A stretch of 64,000 bases of DNA from Oscillospiraceae bacterium (GTDB lineage Bacteria; Bacillota; Clostridia; Oscillospirales; Ruminococcaceae): NCBI GenBank assembly GCA_020054675.1, contig JAIHAL010000003.1:124001-188000 (forward strand), read 5' to 3'. How positions within the stretch are numbered: the stretch's first letter is position 1; each line of letters opens with the position of its first letter. Below the pieces are notes generated by a model that had not been told where the DNA came from, did no database searches, and saw only the letters and a list, made by a program, of their open reading frames with translations. Of the stretch, positions 33,743 to 44,000 are shown piece after piece. A program made the position numbers and the translations under genes.

Positions 33743-34936
33743 ATGGAAAATTTGAAATATTGGGTATGGCTGACTCAGGTTTTTGGTGAAGGAAATAAGC
33801 GGATATGGGACGCTTTGGAAAAATTCAAAAGCGCTGAAAAGGCTTTTTATGCCGTTTTGGATGGCGAATTTGAAGGGCTTTCTCATGCGGAGAGGGAAAA
33901 TTCAAAGAAAATAAGCCTTTCCAATGCTGAGGACTTGATTGAGTCCTGCGCCAAAAAAGGGATGAAAATCATTCCTTTTGACAGCAATGCTTATCCGAAC
34001 CGTTTAAAGGGCATTTATAATCCTCCCGCGATACTTTTTTGCATGGGGGATTTGAGTTTTGTAGATAATGAAATCTGTCTTACGGTTGTGGGAACAAGGC
34101 ATCCGTCGGCTTACAGCGTGAGGCTTGCCCAAAAGATATGCGGCGAGCTTGCAAAGGTGGGAGTCGTGCTTGTAAGCGGATTTGCTTTGGGGATTGATTC
34201 CATGGCGCATCAGGCGGCGCTTAAAAATCATACGAGGACGATTGCCGTTTTGGGTTGTGGGCTGGATGTGGATTATCCGAAAGAAAATTCGGCGGTTAAA
34301 AAGATTATTGCAAAAAGAGGAGCCGTGATAAGTGAATTTTTGCCCGGAACATCTCCAAACGGGCCTAATTTTCCGCAGAGGAACAGGATATTGTCCGGAC
34401 TTTCGCTTGGGACGCTTGTTGTTGAGGCTGGTGAAAGGAGCGGCGCGCTGATAACCGCAGACCTTGCTTTGCAGCAGGGCAGGGATGTTTTTTGCGTTCC
34501 GCCGGCGGATTTGTTTGACCCGCGCTATGCAGGAGCGGTGAAGCTTTTGCGCGACGGGGCAATACCGGTGTTCAGCCACTTGGATATTATTTACGAATAT
34601 TACGAAAATTTTGCTCATAAAATAAATCCGGAAAATAATGAAGAAAACTATTCTTTTAGGGAGGATTCCGCTGTTTTTGAGCGTGAATCCCCAAGCCCAA
34701 AAAAGCAAACAGGGTTCTCTTTTAATGGAAAGGAAGAAAAAATTCCGGAAATAAATTTTGATACGCTTGACGAAAGACAGACAAGGATAGTAAAATTGCT
34801 TCAAAACGGGGCTATGCTTGCGGATGAAATTTCGGCGCTTTCTGGAATGGAGGCGGATGAGGTTTTGTCCGTGTTGACAGAGCTTGAAATAGAGGGGATT
34901 GTCAAATCGCAGGCGGGCAACAGGTATTCGCTTTAA
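33743..34936 (+). CDS. dprA: DNA-processing protein DprA (Smf)
   Basis: 397 aa, longer than the roughly 300 aa of simple DprA because of a linker (about 300-340, Asn/Glu/Ser-rich) and a C-terminal winged helix (LDERQTRIVKLL...ADEISALSGMEADEVLSVLTELEIEGIV). The Rossmann core has VGTRHPSAY, SGFALGIDSMAHQAAL, GCGLDVDYPKEN and FPQRNRILSGLS. DprA loads RecA onto incoming single-stranded DNA in transformation. Next to topA, as in many Firmicutes. Confidence 0.94.
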   Translation: MENLKYWVWLTQVFGEGNKRIWDALEKFKSAEKAFYAVLDGEFEGLSHAERENSKKISLSNAEDLIESCAKKGMKIIPFDSNAYPNRLKGIYNPPAILFCMGDLSFVDNEICLTVVGTRHPSAYSVRLAQKICGELAKVGVVLVSGFALGIDSMAHQAALKNHTRTIAVLGCGLDVDYPKENSAVKKIIAKRGAVISEFLPGTSPNGPNFPQRNRILSGLSLGTLVVEAGERSGALITADLALQQGRDVFCVPPADLFDPRYAGAVKLLRDGAIPVFSHLDIIYEYYENFAHKINPENNEENYSFREDSAVFERESPSPKKQTGFSFNGKEEKIPEINFDTLDERQTRIVKLLQNGAMLADEISALSGMEADEVLSVLTELEIEGIVKSQAGNRYSL

Positions 34937-35005
34937 ACAAAGTCCATTGCGACAGCGTGGTTGTTATTCTTGGAAATGGAGCTTGAAAGGATTGGTTTTA
35001 ATAAC

Positions 35006-37090
35006 ATGTCAAATTTGGTCATAGTTGAGTCGCCCGCAAAGGCAAAGACAATTAAGAAGTATCTTGGGGGGAATTATGAAGTAATTGCCTCTATGGGACA
35101 TATAAGGGACTTGCCTAAATCAAAGCTGGGCGTTGATATAGAGCATGGCTTTGCGCCTTTGTATATGGATATAAAAGGTAAGGAGGAGCTTATAAAGGAG
35201 CTTCAGAAAGAAGCCAAAAAGAGCGAAAAGATTTATCTTGCAACGGACCCTGACCGCGAGGGCGAGGCAATATCATGGCACTTGGCGCAGCTTTTAAACC
35301 TTGATTTAAATGAAGAAAACAGGGTTGCATTTAATGAAATCACAAAAAGCGGAATTGAAGCCGGGATGTCAAATCCCAGAAAAATAAATATAAATCTTGT
35401 GAATGCACAACAGGCAAGGCGAATTCTTGACAGGATTGTGGGATATAAGCTTAGTCCGTTCCTTTGGAAAAAGGTGCGCAGAGGCCTTTCGGCGGGACGC
35501 GTGCAGTCCGTTGCCGTCAGGCTTATAGTTGACAGGGAAAACGAGATAAGGAATTTTGTTCCGCAGGAATACTGGTCAATTGACGCAAAGCTCACAGCTC
35601 CGTCGTCAAGGAAGGTTTTTCAGGCCAAATTTTCGGGAATTGACGGGAAAAAAGTTGAAATTCCAAACAAGGAAAAAGCTGATGAAATCCTTGAAAGGAT
35701 AAAGGATGCAAAATTTGTCGTAACCGGCATTAAGAAAAGCGTGCATAGGAAAACTCCGGCGGCGCCGTTTACGACATCCACCATGCAGCAGGAGGCGTCC
35801 CGCAGATTGGGATTTCAGGCAAGGCGAACCATGAAAGCCGCACAGGAGCTTTATGAGGGCGTTGAAGTAAAAGGCATGGGCGCCGTGGGTCTTATAACCT
35901 ATATGAGAACGGATTCGCTCAGGATATCTGAGGAGGCAAGGGCGGCGGCATATAAGTTTATTGAAGAAAAATACGGCAAAAATTATATTCCTGATTCCCC
36001 AAGGATTTTTAAGTCAAAATCAAATGCCCAGGATGCGCATGAGGCAATCCGTCCAAGCATGCCTGAAATTACTCCCGATATGGTAAAGGACAGCCTTACA
36101 TCGGACCAGTACAAGCTTTATAAGCTGATATGGGAAAGATTTATAGCAAGCCAGATGGCAAATGCTTTGCTCGATACGGTTTCGGTCGATATAGATGCTA
36201 ACGGATGCAACTTTAAGGCATCGGGCTATTCGGTAAAATTTGACGGATTTACAGCTTTGTATGAAGAAGCAAAGGATGAGGACGATGAGGAGGGCACAGA
36301 ACTTCCGCCTATTGAAAAGGGTGATGTTTTAAAGGTAAAGGCACTTGACGGGAATCAGCATTTTACCCAGCCTCCGGCAAGATTTACTGAAGCGTCGCTC
36401 ATTAAAACCCTTGAAGAGAACGGCATAGGCCGTCCGAGCACTTATGCGCCGACGATAACGACAATCATTTCAAGGCTTTATGTAGAGCGCGAAGGCAAAC
36501 AGTTGAAGCCTACCGCTTTGGGCGAGGTTACGACCGAGCTTATGAAGCAGCATTTTAAGAATATAGTTGATGTTAAGTTTACCGCAAAGATGGAAACCGA
36601 CCTTGACGAAGTCGAGCTTGGCAAAAAGGATTGGGTAAAAACGCTGGATGAGTTTTACGGCGATTTTTCAAAGATTCTTTCAACTGCCGAAGAGGCAATG
36701 GACGGCAAGAGAGTAAAGGTTCCGGATGAGGAAACCGATGTTGTCTGCGAGCTTTGCGGAAGAAAAATGGTCATTAAAATAGGCAGGTTTGGGAAATTTC
36801 TTGCCTGCCCAGGGTTCCCGGAATGCAAGAATACAAAAAAACTTGTCCAGGAAACGGGAGGGCTTTGTCCGCTTTGCGGAGGAAAAGTTTTGCAAAAGAA
36901 ATCCAAAAAAGGCAAGAAGTATTTCGGATGCGAAAAAAATCCAGAATGCAGCTTTATGACATGGAATACTCCGACGGCGGAAAAATGCCCGTCATGCGGT
37001 TCGACTTTGTTTAAAAAGGGCGGCAGGGCTGGAAAACTTGTGTGTGAAAAGCCTGGCTGCGGCTATGAACGGAGTCTGAAAAATGAGTAA
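35006..37090 (+). CDS. topA: DNA topoisomerase I (type IA)
   Basis: 694 aa. Toprim domain MSNLVIVESPAKAKTIKKYLG with LATDPDREGEAISWHL, and the active-site Tyr in GLITYMRTDSLR. Three C-terminal zinc ribbons (CELCGRKM...CPGFPEC, CPLCGGKV...CEKNPEC, CPSCGSTL...CEKPGCGY) bind DNA. It relaxes negative supercoils. I set the start at MSNLVIVES, the family N-terminus; its ribosome binding site (AAAGGA) is distant, and an upstream in-frame ATG at 34976 is possible. Its stop overlaps the trmFO start by 8 nt. Confidence 0.95.
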   Translation: MSNLVIVESPAKAKTIKKYLGGNYEVIASMGHIRDLPKSKLGVDIEHGFAPLYMDIKGKEELIKELQKEAKKSEKIYLATDPDREGEAISWHLAQLLNLDLNEENRVAFNEITKSGIEAGMSNPRKININLVNAQQARRILDRIVGYKLSPFLWKKVRRGLSAGRVQSVAVRLIVDRENEIRNFVPQEYWSIDAKLTAPSSRKVFQAKFSGIDGKKVEIPNKEKADEILERIKDAKFVVTGIKKSVHRKTPAAPFTTSTMQQEASRRLGFQARRTMKAAQELYEGVEVKGMGAVGLITYMRTDSLRISEEARAAAYKFIEEKYGKNYIPDSPRIFKSKSNAQDAHEAIRPSMPEITPDMVKDSLTSDQYKLYKLIWERFIASQMANALLDTVSVDIDANGCNFKASGYSVKFDGFTALYEEAKDEDDEEGTELPPIEKGDVLKVKALDGNQHFTQPPARFTEASLIKTLEENGIGRPSTYAPTITTIISRLYVEREGKQLKPTALGEVTTELMKQHFKNIVDVKFTAKMETDLDEVELGKKDWVKTLDEFYGDFSKILSTAEEAMDGKRVKVPDEETDVVCELCGRKMVIKIGRFGKFLACPGFPECKNTKKLVQETGGLCPLCGGKVLQKKSKKGKKYFGCEKNPECSFMTWNTPTAEKCPSCGSTLFKKGGRAGKLVCEKPGCGYERSLKNE

Positions 37091-38405
37091 AAAAGCAACC
37101 GTTATAGGTGCGGGACTTGCCGGCTGCGAGGCGGCATGGCAGCTTGCCAATGCCGGAATAGAAGTCGACCTTTTTGAAATGAAGCCTTTAAAATTTACTC
37201 CTGCGCATAAATATGAGGGTTTTGCGGAGCTTGTCTGCTCAAATTCGCTTAAAGCGGCAAGGGTGGACAGCGCCGCCGGACTTTTAAAGGAGGAAATGCG
37301 CCTTTGCGGTTCGCTTATAGTTCCATGTGCGGATAGGACAAGCGTTCCCGCGGGAGGCGCTCTTGCCGTTGACAGGGAAAAATTTTCGGACCTTGTCACT
37401 GAAAAGATAAAATCTTGCCCTAAAATAAATATAAAAACCGCTGAGGTTGAAAAAATTCCGGACGGCTATGTGATAATAGCAACCGGGCCTCTTACGGCGG
37501 GAGGGCTTGCAGAGAGCATTTCAGAGCTTTGCGGGGATTATCTTAGCTTTTTTGATGCGGCATCGCCGATAGTTTCATATGAAAGCCTTGATAAGGAAAA
37601 AATCTTTTTTGCTTCACGCTACGGCAAAGGCGATGATGATTATATAAACTGTCCTATGGAAAAAGACGAGTACCTTGAATTTTACAATGCTTTAATAAAT
37701 GCCGAAAGCGTTCAGCTTAAAGAATTTGAGCAAAGGGAATTCAAGGTTTACGAGGGTTGCATGCCGATAGAGGTTCTTGCAAAGCGCGGAGAGGATGCAA
37801 TGAGGTTCGGGCCTTTAAAGCCTGTGGGACTTGTAAATCCCAAAACGGGCAAAAGGCCGTATGCGGTGGTGCAGCTTCGGAAGGAAAACCGCGAGGGCAC
37901 GCTTTACAATCTTGTGGGATTTCAGACGAATTTAAAATTCGGCGAGCAGAAAAGGGTATTTTCAATGATACCGGGGCTTGAAAATGCCGAATTTGCAAGG
38001 TATGGCGTAATGCACAGGAACTCATTTATAAACAGCCCGAAGCTTTTAAATCCCGATTTTTCAATGAGGGAGCATCCGCGTATTTATTTTGCGGGGCAAA
38101 TTACGGGAGTTGAGGGTTATATTGAATCCGCCGCAAGCGGAATTGCGGCGGGAATTAACCTTGCGCGGAAAATAAATGGACTTGAACCAGTAGTTTTTCC
38201 GAGGGATACAATGATTGGCGCGCTTTGCGCTTATGTAAGCGACCCTTATGTAAAGGATTTTCAGCCGATGGGGAGCAACATGGGAATTTTGCCGCCGCTT
38301 GAAACTGAAATAAGGGATAAAAAAGAAAAATATGCGGCTTTGGCGCAAAGGGCGCTTGAAAGCCTTAAAGCTTTGTTGGAGGTTGCAAATGAAGATAATC
38401 GTTGA
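37083..38405 (+). CDS. trmFO: Methylenetetrahydrofolate-tRNA (uracil54-C5)-methyltransferase
   Basis: 440-aa FAD enzyme making ribothymidine at tRNA position 54 with methylene-folate. FAD loop VIGAGLAGCEAAW, EMKPLKFTPAHK, CSNSLKA, and the C-terminal ITGVEGYIESAASG and PMGSNMGILPPL motifs are diagnostic (older name Gid). ATG lies inside the end of topA. topA-trmFO pairing is common in Firmicutes. It overlaps plsX by 17 nt, so these three genes are tightly coupled. Confidence 0.96.
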   Translation: MSKKATVIGAGLAGCEAAWQLANAGIEVDLFEMKPLKFTPAHKYEGFAELVCSNSLKAARVDSAAGLLKEEMRLCGSLIVPCADRTSVPAGGALAVDREKFSDLVTEKIKSCPKINIKTAEVEKIPDGYVIIATGPLTAGGLAESISELCGDYLSFFDAASPIVSYESLDKEKIFFASRYGKGDDDYINCPMEKDEYLEFYNALINAESVQLKEFEQREFKVYEGCMPIEVLAKRGEDAMRFGPLKPVGLVNPKTGKRPYAVVQLRKENREGTLYNLVGFQTNLKFGEQKRVFSMIPGLENAEFARYGVMHRNSFINSPKLLNPDFSMREHPRIYFAGQITGVEGYIESAASGIAAGINLARKINGLEPVVFPRDTMIGALCAYVSDPYVKDFQPMGSNMGILPPLETEIRDKKEKYAALAQRALESLKALLEVANEDNR

Positions 38406-39402
38406 TGCTTTCGGAGGGGATAATGCCCCTCTTGAAGTTATAAAGGGCAGCGCCATGGCCGTTGAAAATCTTGGTGTCGAGGTAGTCCTTTGCGGGGATG
38501 AAAGCGTAATAATGCAAACGGCAAAAGAAAACGGGATAAGCCTTTCGGGAATTTCTGTGATTGACGCAAAGACGGTCATAGACATACACGATGAGCCGTC
38601 TATGGTACTTAAAGAAAAATCGGATTGCTCCATGGCAGTGGGACTTAAAGCGCTTGCGGATGGCGGAGGCGATGCTTTTGTCAGCGCCGGCAGCACGGGC
38701 GCGCTTGTTGTCGGGGCAACCTTTATAGCAAAGCGGATAAAGGGAGTCAAGCGTCCTGCGCTTGCACCGATACTTCCCACAAAAAAGGGATACATGATGC
38801 TTATGGACGGCGGGGCAAATGTGGATTGCCGTCCGGAAATGCTTGTGCGTTTTGCAATTATGGGTTCGTGCTATATGGAAAAAATCCTTGGAATCAAATC
38901 TCCAAGGGTGGGACTTGTAAATGTCGGGGCCGAGGACAGCAAAGGCAGGGAGCTTGAGCTGGAATCCTACCGCCAGCTTATGGAGGCGCCGGTCAATTTT
39001 GCCGGAAATGCCGAGGCAAGGGAACTTCCTGAGGGCGAATTTGACGTTATTGTTACGGATGGATTTACAGGCAATGTTGTACTTAAACTTTACGAGGGCA
39101 TGGGGCTCTTTTTCGGGCATACGCTTAAAGAAATGCTCACTGGCGGGATAGGTTCAAAAATTGCCGCGCTTTTGCTTTTGAAAAAAATAAAGGCATTTAA
39201 GAAACAAATGGATTATACCGAACAAGGCGGAGCGGCGCTTATGGGAATTTCAAAGCCGGTAATAAAGGCGCATGGAAGCTCAAATGCAAAGGCGTTTTAC
39301 AATGCTATAAGGCAGGCTGACAATTTTGCCAAAAAGAATGTGATAGGAGAAATTACAAAAACGATAGAGAGTTTGGATGAAAGTTTAAGCTCCCGTGGTT
39401 GA
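38389..39402 (+). CDS. plsX: Phosphate acyltransferase PlsX
   Basis: 337 aa. Converts acyl-ACP to acyl-phosphate for phospholipid synthesis with PlsY. N-terminal MKIIVDAFGGDNAP, VSAGSTGALV, and C-terminal VTDGFTGNVVLK are family motifs. The ATG at 38389 has GGAGG 6 nt upstream inside trmFO; the longer frame from 38332 is only overlap. In most Firmicutes acpP lies between plsX and rnc; here rnc follows after 17 nt and no acpP is present. Confidence 0.95.
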   Translation: MKIIVDAFGGDNAPLEVIKGSAMAVENLGVEVVLCGDESVIMQTAKENGISLSGISVIDAKTVIDIHDEPSMVLKEKSDCSMAVGLKALADGGGDAFVSAGSTGALVVGATFIAKRIKGVKRPALAPILPTKKGYMMLMDGGANVDCRPEMLVRFAIMGSCYMEKILGIKSPRVGLVNVGAEDSKGRELELESYRQLMEAPVNFAGNAEARELPEGEFDVIVTDGFTGNVVLKLYEGMGLFFGHTLKEMLTGGIGSKIAALLLLKKIKAFKKQMDYTEQGGAALMGISKPVIKAHGSSNAKAFYNAIRQADNFAKKNVIGEITKTIESLDESLSSRG

Positions 39403-39419
39403 GGAGAGGAGGATTTTCC

Positions 39420-40100
39420 ATGAAGCAGTTTGAGGAAATAATCCATTACAGCTTTAAAAACAAAGAGCTTTTGCAGGAGGCGCTTTCCCATTCTTCTTAT
39501 GCAAATGAGAACAAAAAATCGCGCAAAAGCAATGAAAGGCTTGAATTTTTAGGGGATTCGGTTTTATCGGTAATTGTTTCGCAGTATCTTTTTGAGCATT
39601 ATAAGCACTTGCCGGAGGGCGAGCTTACAAAGATAAGGGCGTCGCTTGTTTGCGAAAGGGCGCTTTCTTCCTTTGCCCATCAAATTGATTTGGGAGAATA
39701 CCTTTTCCTCGGCAAAGGCGAGGAGCATACCGGCGGACGTGAGAGGGCATCCATACTTGCCGATGCTTTCGAGGCGGTGATTGCCGCAATTTACCTTGAC
39801 GGAGGGATTGAGGCGGCAAAGAATTTTGTGATAGGATTTATTCCAAAAGACATTGATATAAAAAAAGCCGTGATATTTAATGATTATAAGACAATTTTGC
39901 AGGAGATAATCCAGCAGAATCCGGAGGAAAAGATAGAATATGTGCTTAAAGGCCAGAGCGGGCCGGACCATGACAAGGCATTTGTTGTGCAGGTTTGCCT
40001 GAATTCCAACGTTATAGGCGAGGGTACAGGCAGGAGCAAAAAGCAAGCAGAGCAGATGGCTGCCAAGGAAGCTTTGGAATTGATGGGATATGCAACATAA
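39420..40100 (+). CDS. rnc: Ribonuclease III
   Basis: 226 aa: RNase III domain with the signature NERLEFLGDSVL (consensus NERLEFLGDAVL) and the second acidic cluster ILADAFEAVIAAIYLDGG, then a C-terminal double-stranded RNA-binding domain ending GRSKKQAEQMAAKEALELM. Cleaves rRNA precursors and other duplex RNA. ATG at 39420 preceded by AGGAGAGGAGG. Overlaps the next gene by 11 nt. Confidence 0.96.
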   Translation: MKQFEEIIHYSFKNKELLQEALSHSSYANENKKSRKSNERLEFLGDSVLSVIVSQYLFEHYKHLPEGELTKIRASLVCERALSSFAHQIDLGEYLFLGKGEEHTGGRERASILADAFEAVIAAIYLDGGIEAAKNFVIGFIPKDIDIKKAVIFNDYKTILQEIIQQNPEEKIEYVLKGQSGPDHDKAFVVQVCLNSNVIGEGTGRSKKQAEQMAAKEALELMGYAT

Positions 40101-41088
40101 TAATATAGCGATTTTTGTGCCTCATATGGGATGCCCGCATACATGCAGCTTTTGCGACCAAAGGAGCATTTCAGGTTCGCAAAGGGCTCCGTTGCCGGAA
40201 CAGGTGAGGGAGATTTGCTCCATGGCGGCGAGGGACATAAAAGACAAATCCGAAACTGAAATAGCTTTTTTCGGGGGGAGTTTTACAGCAATCGAAAGAG
40301 GATATATGCTGTCGTTGCTTGAAGCCGCCAAACCTTTTGTTGGAGAGGGCGGCTTTAAAGGGATAAGAATATCCACCCGCCCAGACTGCATAGATGAGGA
40401 GATACTTTCTGTTTTAAAAGGATATGGTGTTACGGCTGTGGAGCTTGGAGCGCAGAGCATGTCGGATGAAGTGCTTGCTTTAAATGAACGCGGACATTCA
40501 AGCGAGGATACACGAAAAGCATCGGCTTTGATAAAGAGTTTTGGCTTTGAGCTTGGACTTCAAATGATGACCGGACTTTACGGAAGTACGGCGGAGCTTG
40601 ATAATTTTACTGCGGATGAAATTATAAAGCTGTCCCCGAAAACCGTAAGGATATATCCCACAGCAGTGCTTGAGGGAACAAGATTGGGGGAGCTTTTTAA
40701 AAGCGGGGAATATAAACCCATGGAGGCAGAGGAATCGGCAAAGCTTTGCGCAGGGCTTTTAAAGAAATTTTTAGATAATGGAATAAAGGTCATACGCTTG
40801 GGACTTCATGCGTCGGAGCTTGTTGAGGGAAAGCTTATTGCGGGAACTTATCATCCGGCGTTTAGGGAGCTTTGCGAGGGACTTATTTTCAGGAAGGAAA
40901 TAGAAAAGGCTCTTTGCGGCAGAAGCGGAAAATTTCTCTTGCAAGTGCCGGTTGGCGCTCAAAGCAAGGCGGCAGGGCATAAAAAATCAAATATAGAGTA
41001 TTTTGCGGCAAAAGGGGCGCATATAAAGATAAAAACTTTGCCGGAACTTTGCGGGTACAACATAAAACTGTCAGAGGAAGTTGATTGA
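40090..41088 (+). CDS. Radical SAM protein, Elp3-like
   Basis: 332 aa. The iron-sulfur motif is CPHTCSFC (CxxxCxxC, residues 15-22), followed by FFGGSFTAI, RPDCIDEEIL and ELGAQSMSDEVLALNERGH, the pattern of the Elp3-type radical SAM group. It lacks the GNAT acetyltransferase domain of true Elp3. Such genes sit between rnc and smc in many Clostridia; the substrate is not known to me, though RNA modification is plausible by family. It ends in TGATG shared with the smc start. Confidence 0.85.
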   Translation: MQHNNIAIFVPHMGCPHTCSFCDQRSISGSQRAPLPEQVREICSMAARDIKDKSETEIAFFGGSFTAIERGYMLSLLEAAKPFVGEGGFKGIRISTRPDCIDEEILSVLKGYGVTAVELGAQSMSDEVLALNERGHSSEDTRKASALIKSFGFELGLQMMTGLYGSTAELDNFTADEIIKLSPKTVRIYPTAVLEGTRLGELFKSGEYKPMEAEESAKLCAGLLKKFLDNGIKVIRLGLHASELVEGKLIAGTYHPAFRELCEGLIFRKEIEKALCGRSGKFLLQVPVGAQSKAAGHKKSNIEYFAAKGAHIKIKTLPELCGYNIKLSEEVD

Positions 41089-44000
41089 TGTATTTAAAAT
41101 CACTTGAAATACAGGGATTTAAATCCTTTCCGGATAAAATAAAGCTTGAATTCGGCAAGGGGCTTACCGCTGTTGTAGGGCCGAACGGAAGCGGAAAAAG
41201 CAATATAGGCGATGCGGTCAAATGGGTGCTTGGAGAACAGTCTTCAAAAAATTTGCGCGGAGCAAAGATGGAGGATGTAATTTTTGCGGGGACCCAATAC
41301 AGAAAACCCGTTGGCTTTGCGCAGGTTACACTTAATATAGATAATTCAAAAGGGCTTTTGCAGACCGCATCAGATGAGGTGAGCGTCACCCGCAGGCTTT
41401 ACAGAAGCGGAGAGAGCGAGTATCTCATAAACGGGGAGCAGGTAAGGCTTAAAGACGTTTGTGAGCTTTTTATGGATACAGGTCTTGGAAAAGACGGATA
41501 TTCCATAATAGGTCAGGGCAGGATTGCCGAAATCGTATCTGCAAAAAGCACTGAAAGACGAGAAATTTTTGAAGAGGCCGCGGGGATTTCAAAAATCCGT
41601 TATAAAAAAGCCGAGGCTGAAAGAAAGCTTGAAGCAGCACAGGAAAATATAGTAAGGCTTAAAGACATAATCGGCGAGCTTGAATCAAGGGTGGGACCTT
41701 TGAGGATACAATCCGAAAAGGCGGCGGAATTTATAAAGCTTTCGGAGGAAAAGAAAAGGCTTGAGATTTCCATTTGGATGAAAAAGCTTGATGAATTGAG
41801 AATTGCGCTTAAAGAGCTTGATGATAAAATTCTTTTAAATACCGCCGAGTATGAAAATATTGATGCGGATATCTCAAAGGCGGAAGAGAAGATACAGGAA
41901 ATCTATAAAAAAATGCAGGAAAGCAACGCAAGGATTGAGGGGTTTAGACAGGAAATACTCCAAACCGAGCGCGCAAAGGGACAGCTTGGTTCTGAAATTG
42001 CCGTATTGGAGAATGATATAAAGCACGGCGGGGAAATCATCGAGGATATAAAGAAAAGACAGGAGAGCGCAAGGCTTTCAACGAAGGATACCGAAAACGA
42101 AATAAATCGACAGCTCCTTAAAGCGGATGAAATTGAGGAGCAGGAAAGGCTTTCAAGGGAAGAAATGTCTGCGGCCGAGACAGAGCTTTCGGCGCTTTTG
42201 GATGAAAGCGGCGGATTTAACCGCGAGTTTGAGGATGCAAGCGCCGCCTTGAATAAGCTTTATGTAAAGCGTTCAGAGTATGGTTTTGCAATATCTTCCG
42301 CCGAAAATTCAATAAGGGAAATAAATGAGCAACTCCTTATCGGAAAAGAAAACGAGGATGCGCTTGCCTTGGAAGCGGCGGATTTGGAAAAGGAGTTTAA
42401 AGAGCTTGCGGAGGGTCTTGCAAAGATAGAGGACAGGCTTTTGGAGCAGGAAAACAAGCTTTCCGGGTATTCAAAGCTTTTGGAGGCAAGGCTTGAAAAG
42501 CTTTCGGCGGCAAGGGCGGAATATTCCAAAATTGAGTTTGAAATAAGGGAAAAGCAGCAGAAAATAAAACTTCTTTCCGACCTTGAAAACAGCATGGAGG
42601 GCTTTGGCCACAGCGTCAAGGAAATTGTCCGTGCAGGTAAAAATGCGGCCATAAGCGGAATAAAAGGCACTGTTGCACAGCTCATAAAAGTGGATGACAA
42701 GTATGCCGCGGCAATAGAAACCGCGCTTGGCGGAGCGCTGCAAAATGTTGTTGTGGAAAACGAGGAAACCGCAAAGCGCTGCATAAGATTTTTAAAGGAA
42801 AAAAATCTTGGCAGGGCGACTTTTTTGCCGATTACATCTATAAATGGAACAGCTCTTTCCGAGTCCGGCCTTGACGGACAGGATGGCTTTATCGCGCTTG
42901 CGCATGAGCTTGTCGAGTATGATTCACGCTTTTCCGGCATAATAAAATACCTTTTGGGCAGGATTGCCGTTGCCGAGGACCTTGATTCTGCAACTTTAAT
43001 TTCCAAAAAATACGGTTATAAATTTAAAGTCGTAACTCTTGACGGTCAGGTTATAAATGCAGGAGGTTCGTTTACGGGAGGCTCCGTTTCACGTTCGGCA
43101 GGAGTGCTTACAAGAAAGAATGAAATAGCAGAGCTTGAAGCATCAGTAAAAGAACTTTCTGCAAAGCTTGAACAGGAAAAAAGCAAGGTATTAAAACTTG
43201 AAGCGGAAAGCGAAAAATTAAAATTTGATATTGAGGGCGAAAAGGAAAAAATAGATATAATCAAGGGCGATAAAATCCGCTTTGAAGCTGAAAAAAAGCG
43301 CATAGAAGCAATGACGGAGCAAAATTGTTCAAGGCGCGAGGAAACCGTTTCACAAATTTTGCGCTTAAAGGAGCGCCTTTCGGAGCAGGAAAAAATTCTT
43401 GATGGGGCAAAGAGTGAACTTTGCGTATGCAATGAGGAAATCAAAAAACTGGAAAGCTTTGTTGAGGGAGCGCAGGATAAAAAGGATGCCCTGCACCAAA
43501 AACGAGAGGAACTTTCCGGAAGGATTTCGGAGCTGAAAATCAGGATTGCGGGATTTGAAAAAGACAGGCAAAACATTTTGGAAAACATTGAAAGGCTGAA
43601 AGCTTCCGGCAGGGAAATGGAAAATGTGTCATTGGAACTTGAAGCAAAGCTTGCTGAGCAGATGCAGGCAATTGATGACAAGCAGGCCCTTATAGCCCAA
43701 AAGCGGACTGAACTTGAAAAGTCAGAAGAAGTTATTTTGGAATTTTATGAAAAAATAAAAAGCGAGCAGGAAAATCATCAAAAGCTTGAAATGGAAACAT
43801 CCCGCGAGCGTGCCGGATTAAAAGAGAAAAACGATGTAAAGGAAAAGTTTTCAAGGGAAATCACAAAGCTTGAAGAGAGAAAACTTTCAGTGCAAAAGGA
43901 TTATGATGGAATGATTTCGGAGATGTGGGAGCAGTATAACCTCACACGTTCCGATGCATCGGCTTTAGCCGAGGAGATTGACGATATGCTTGCGGCGCAA

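Noticed and set aside
42260-43006. 248-codon open frame on the minus strand
   Set aside because: Antisense to the smc coiled coil and hinge; Ser/Phe-rich shadow of repeated Glu/Lys codons.
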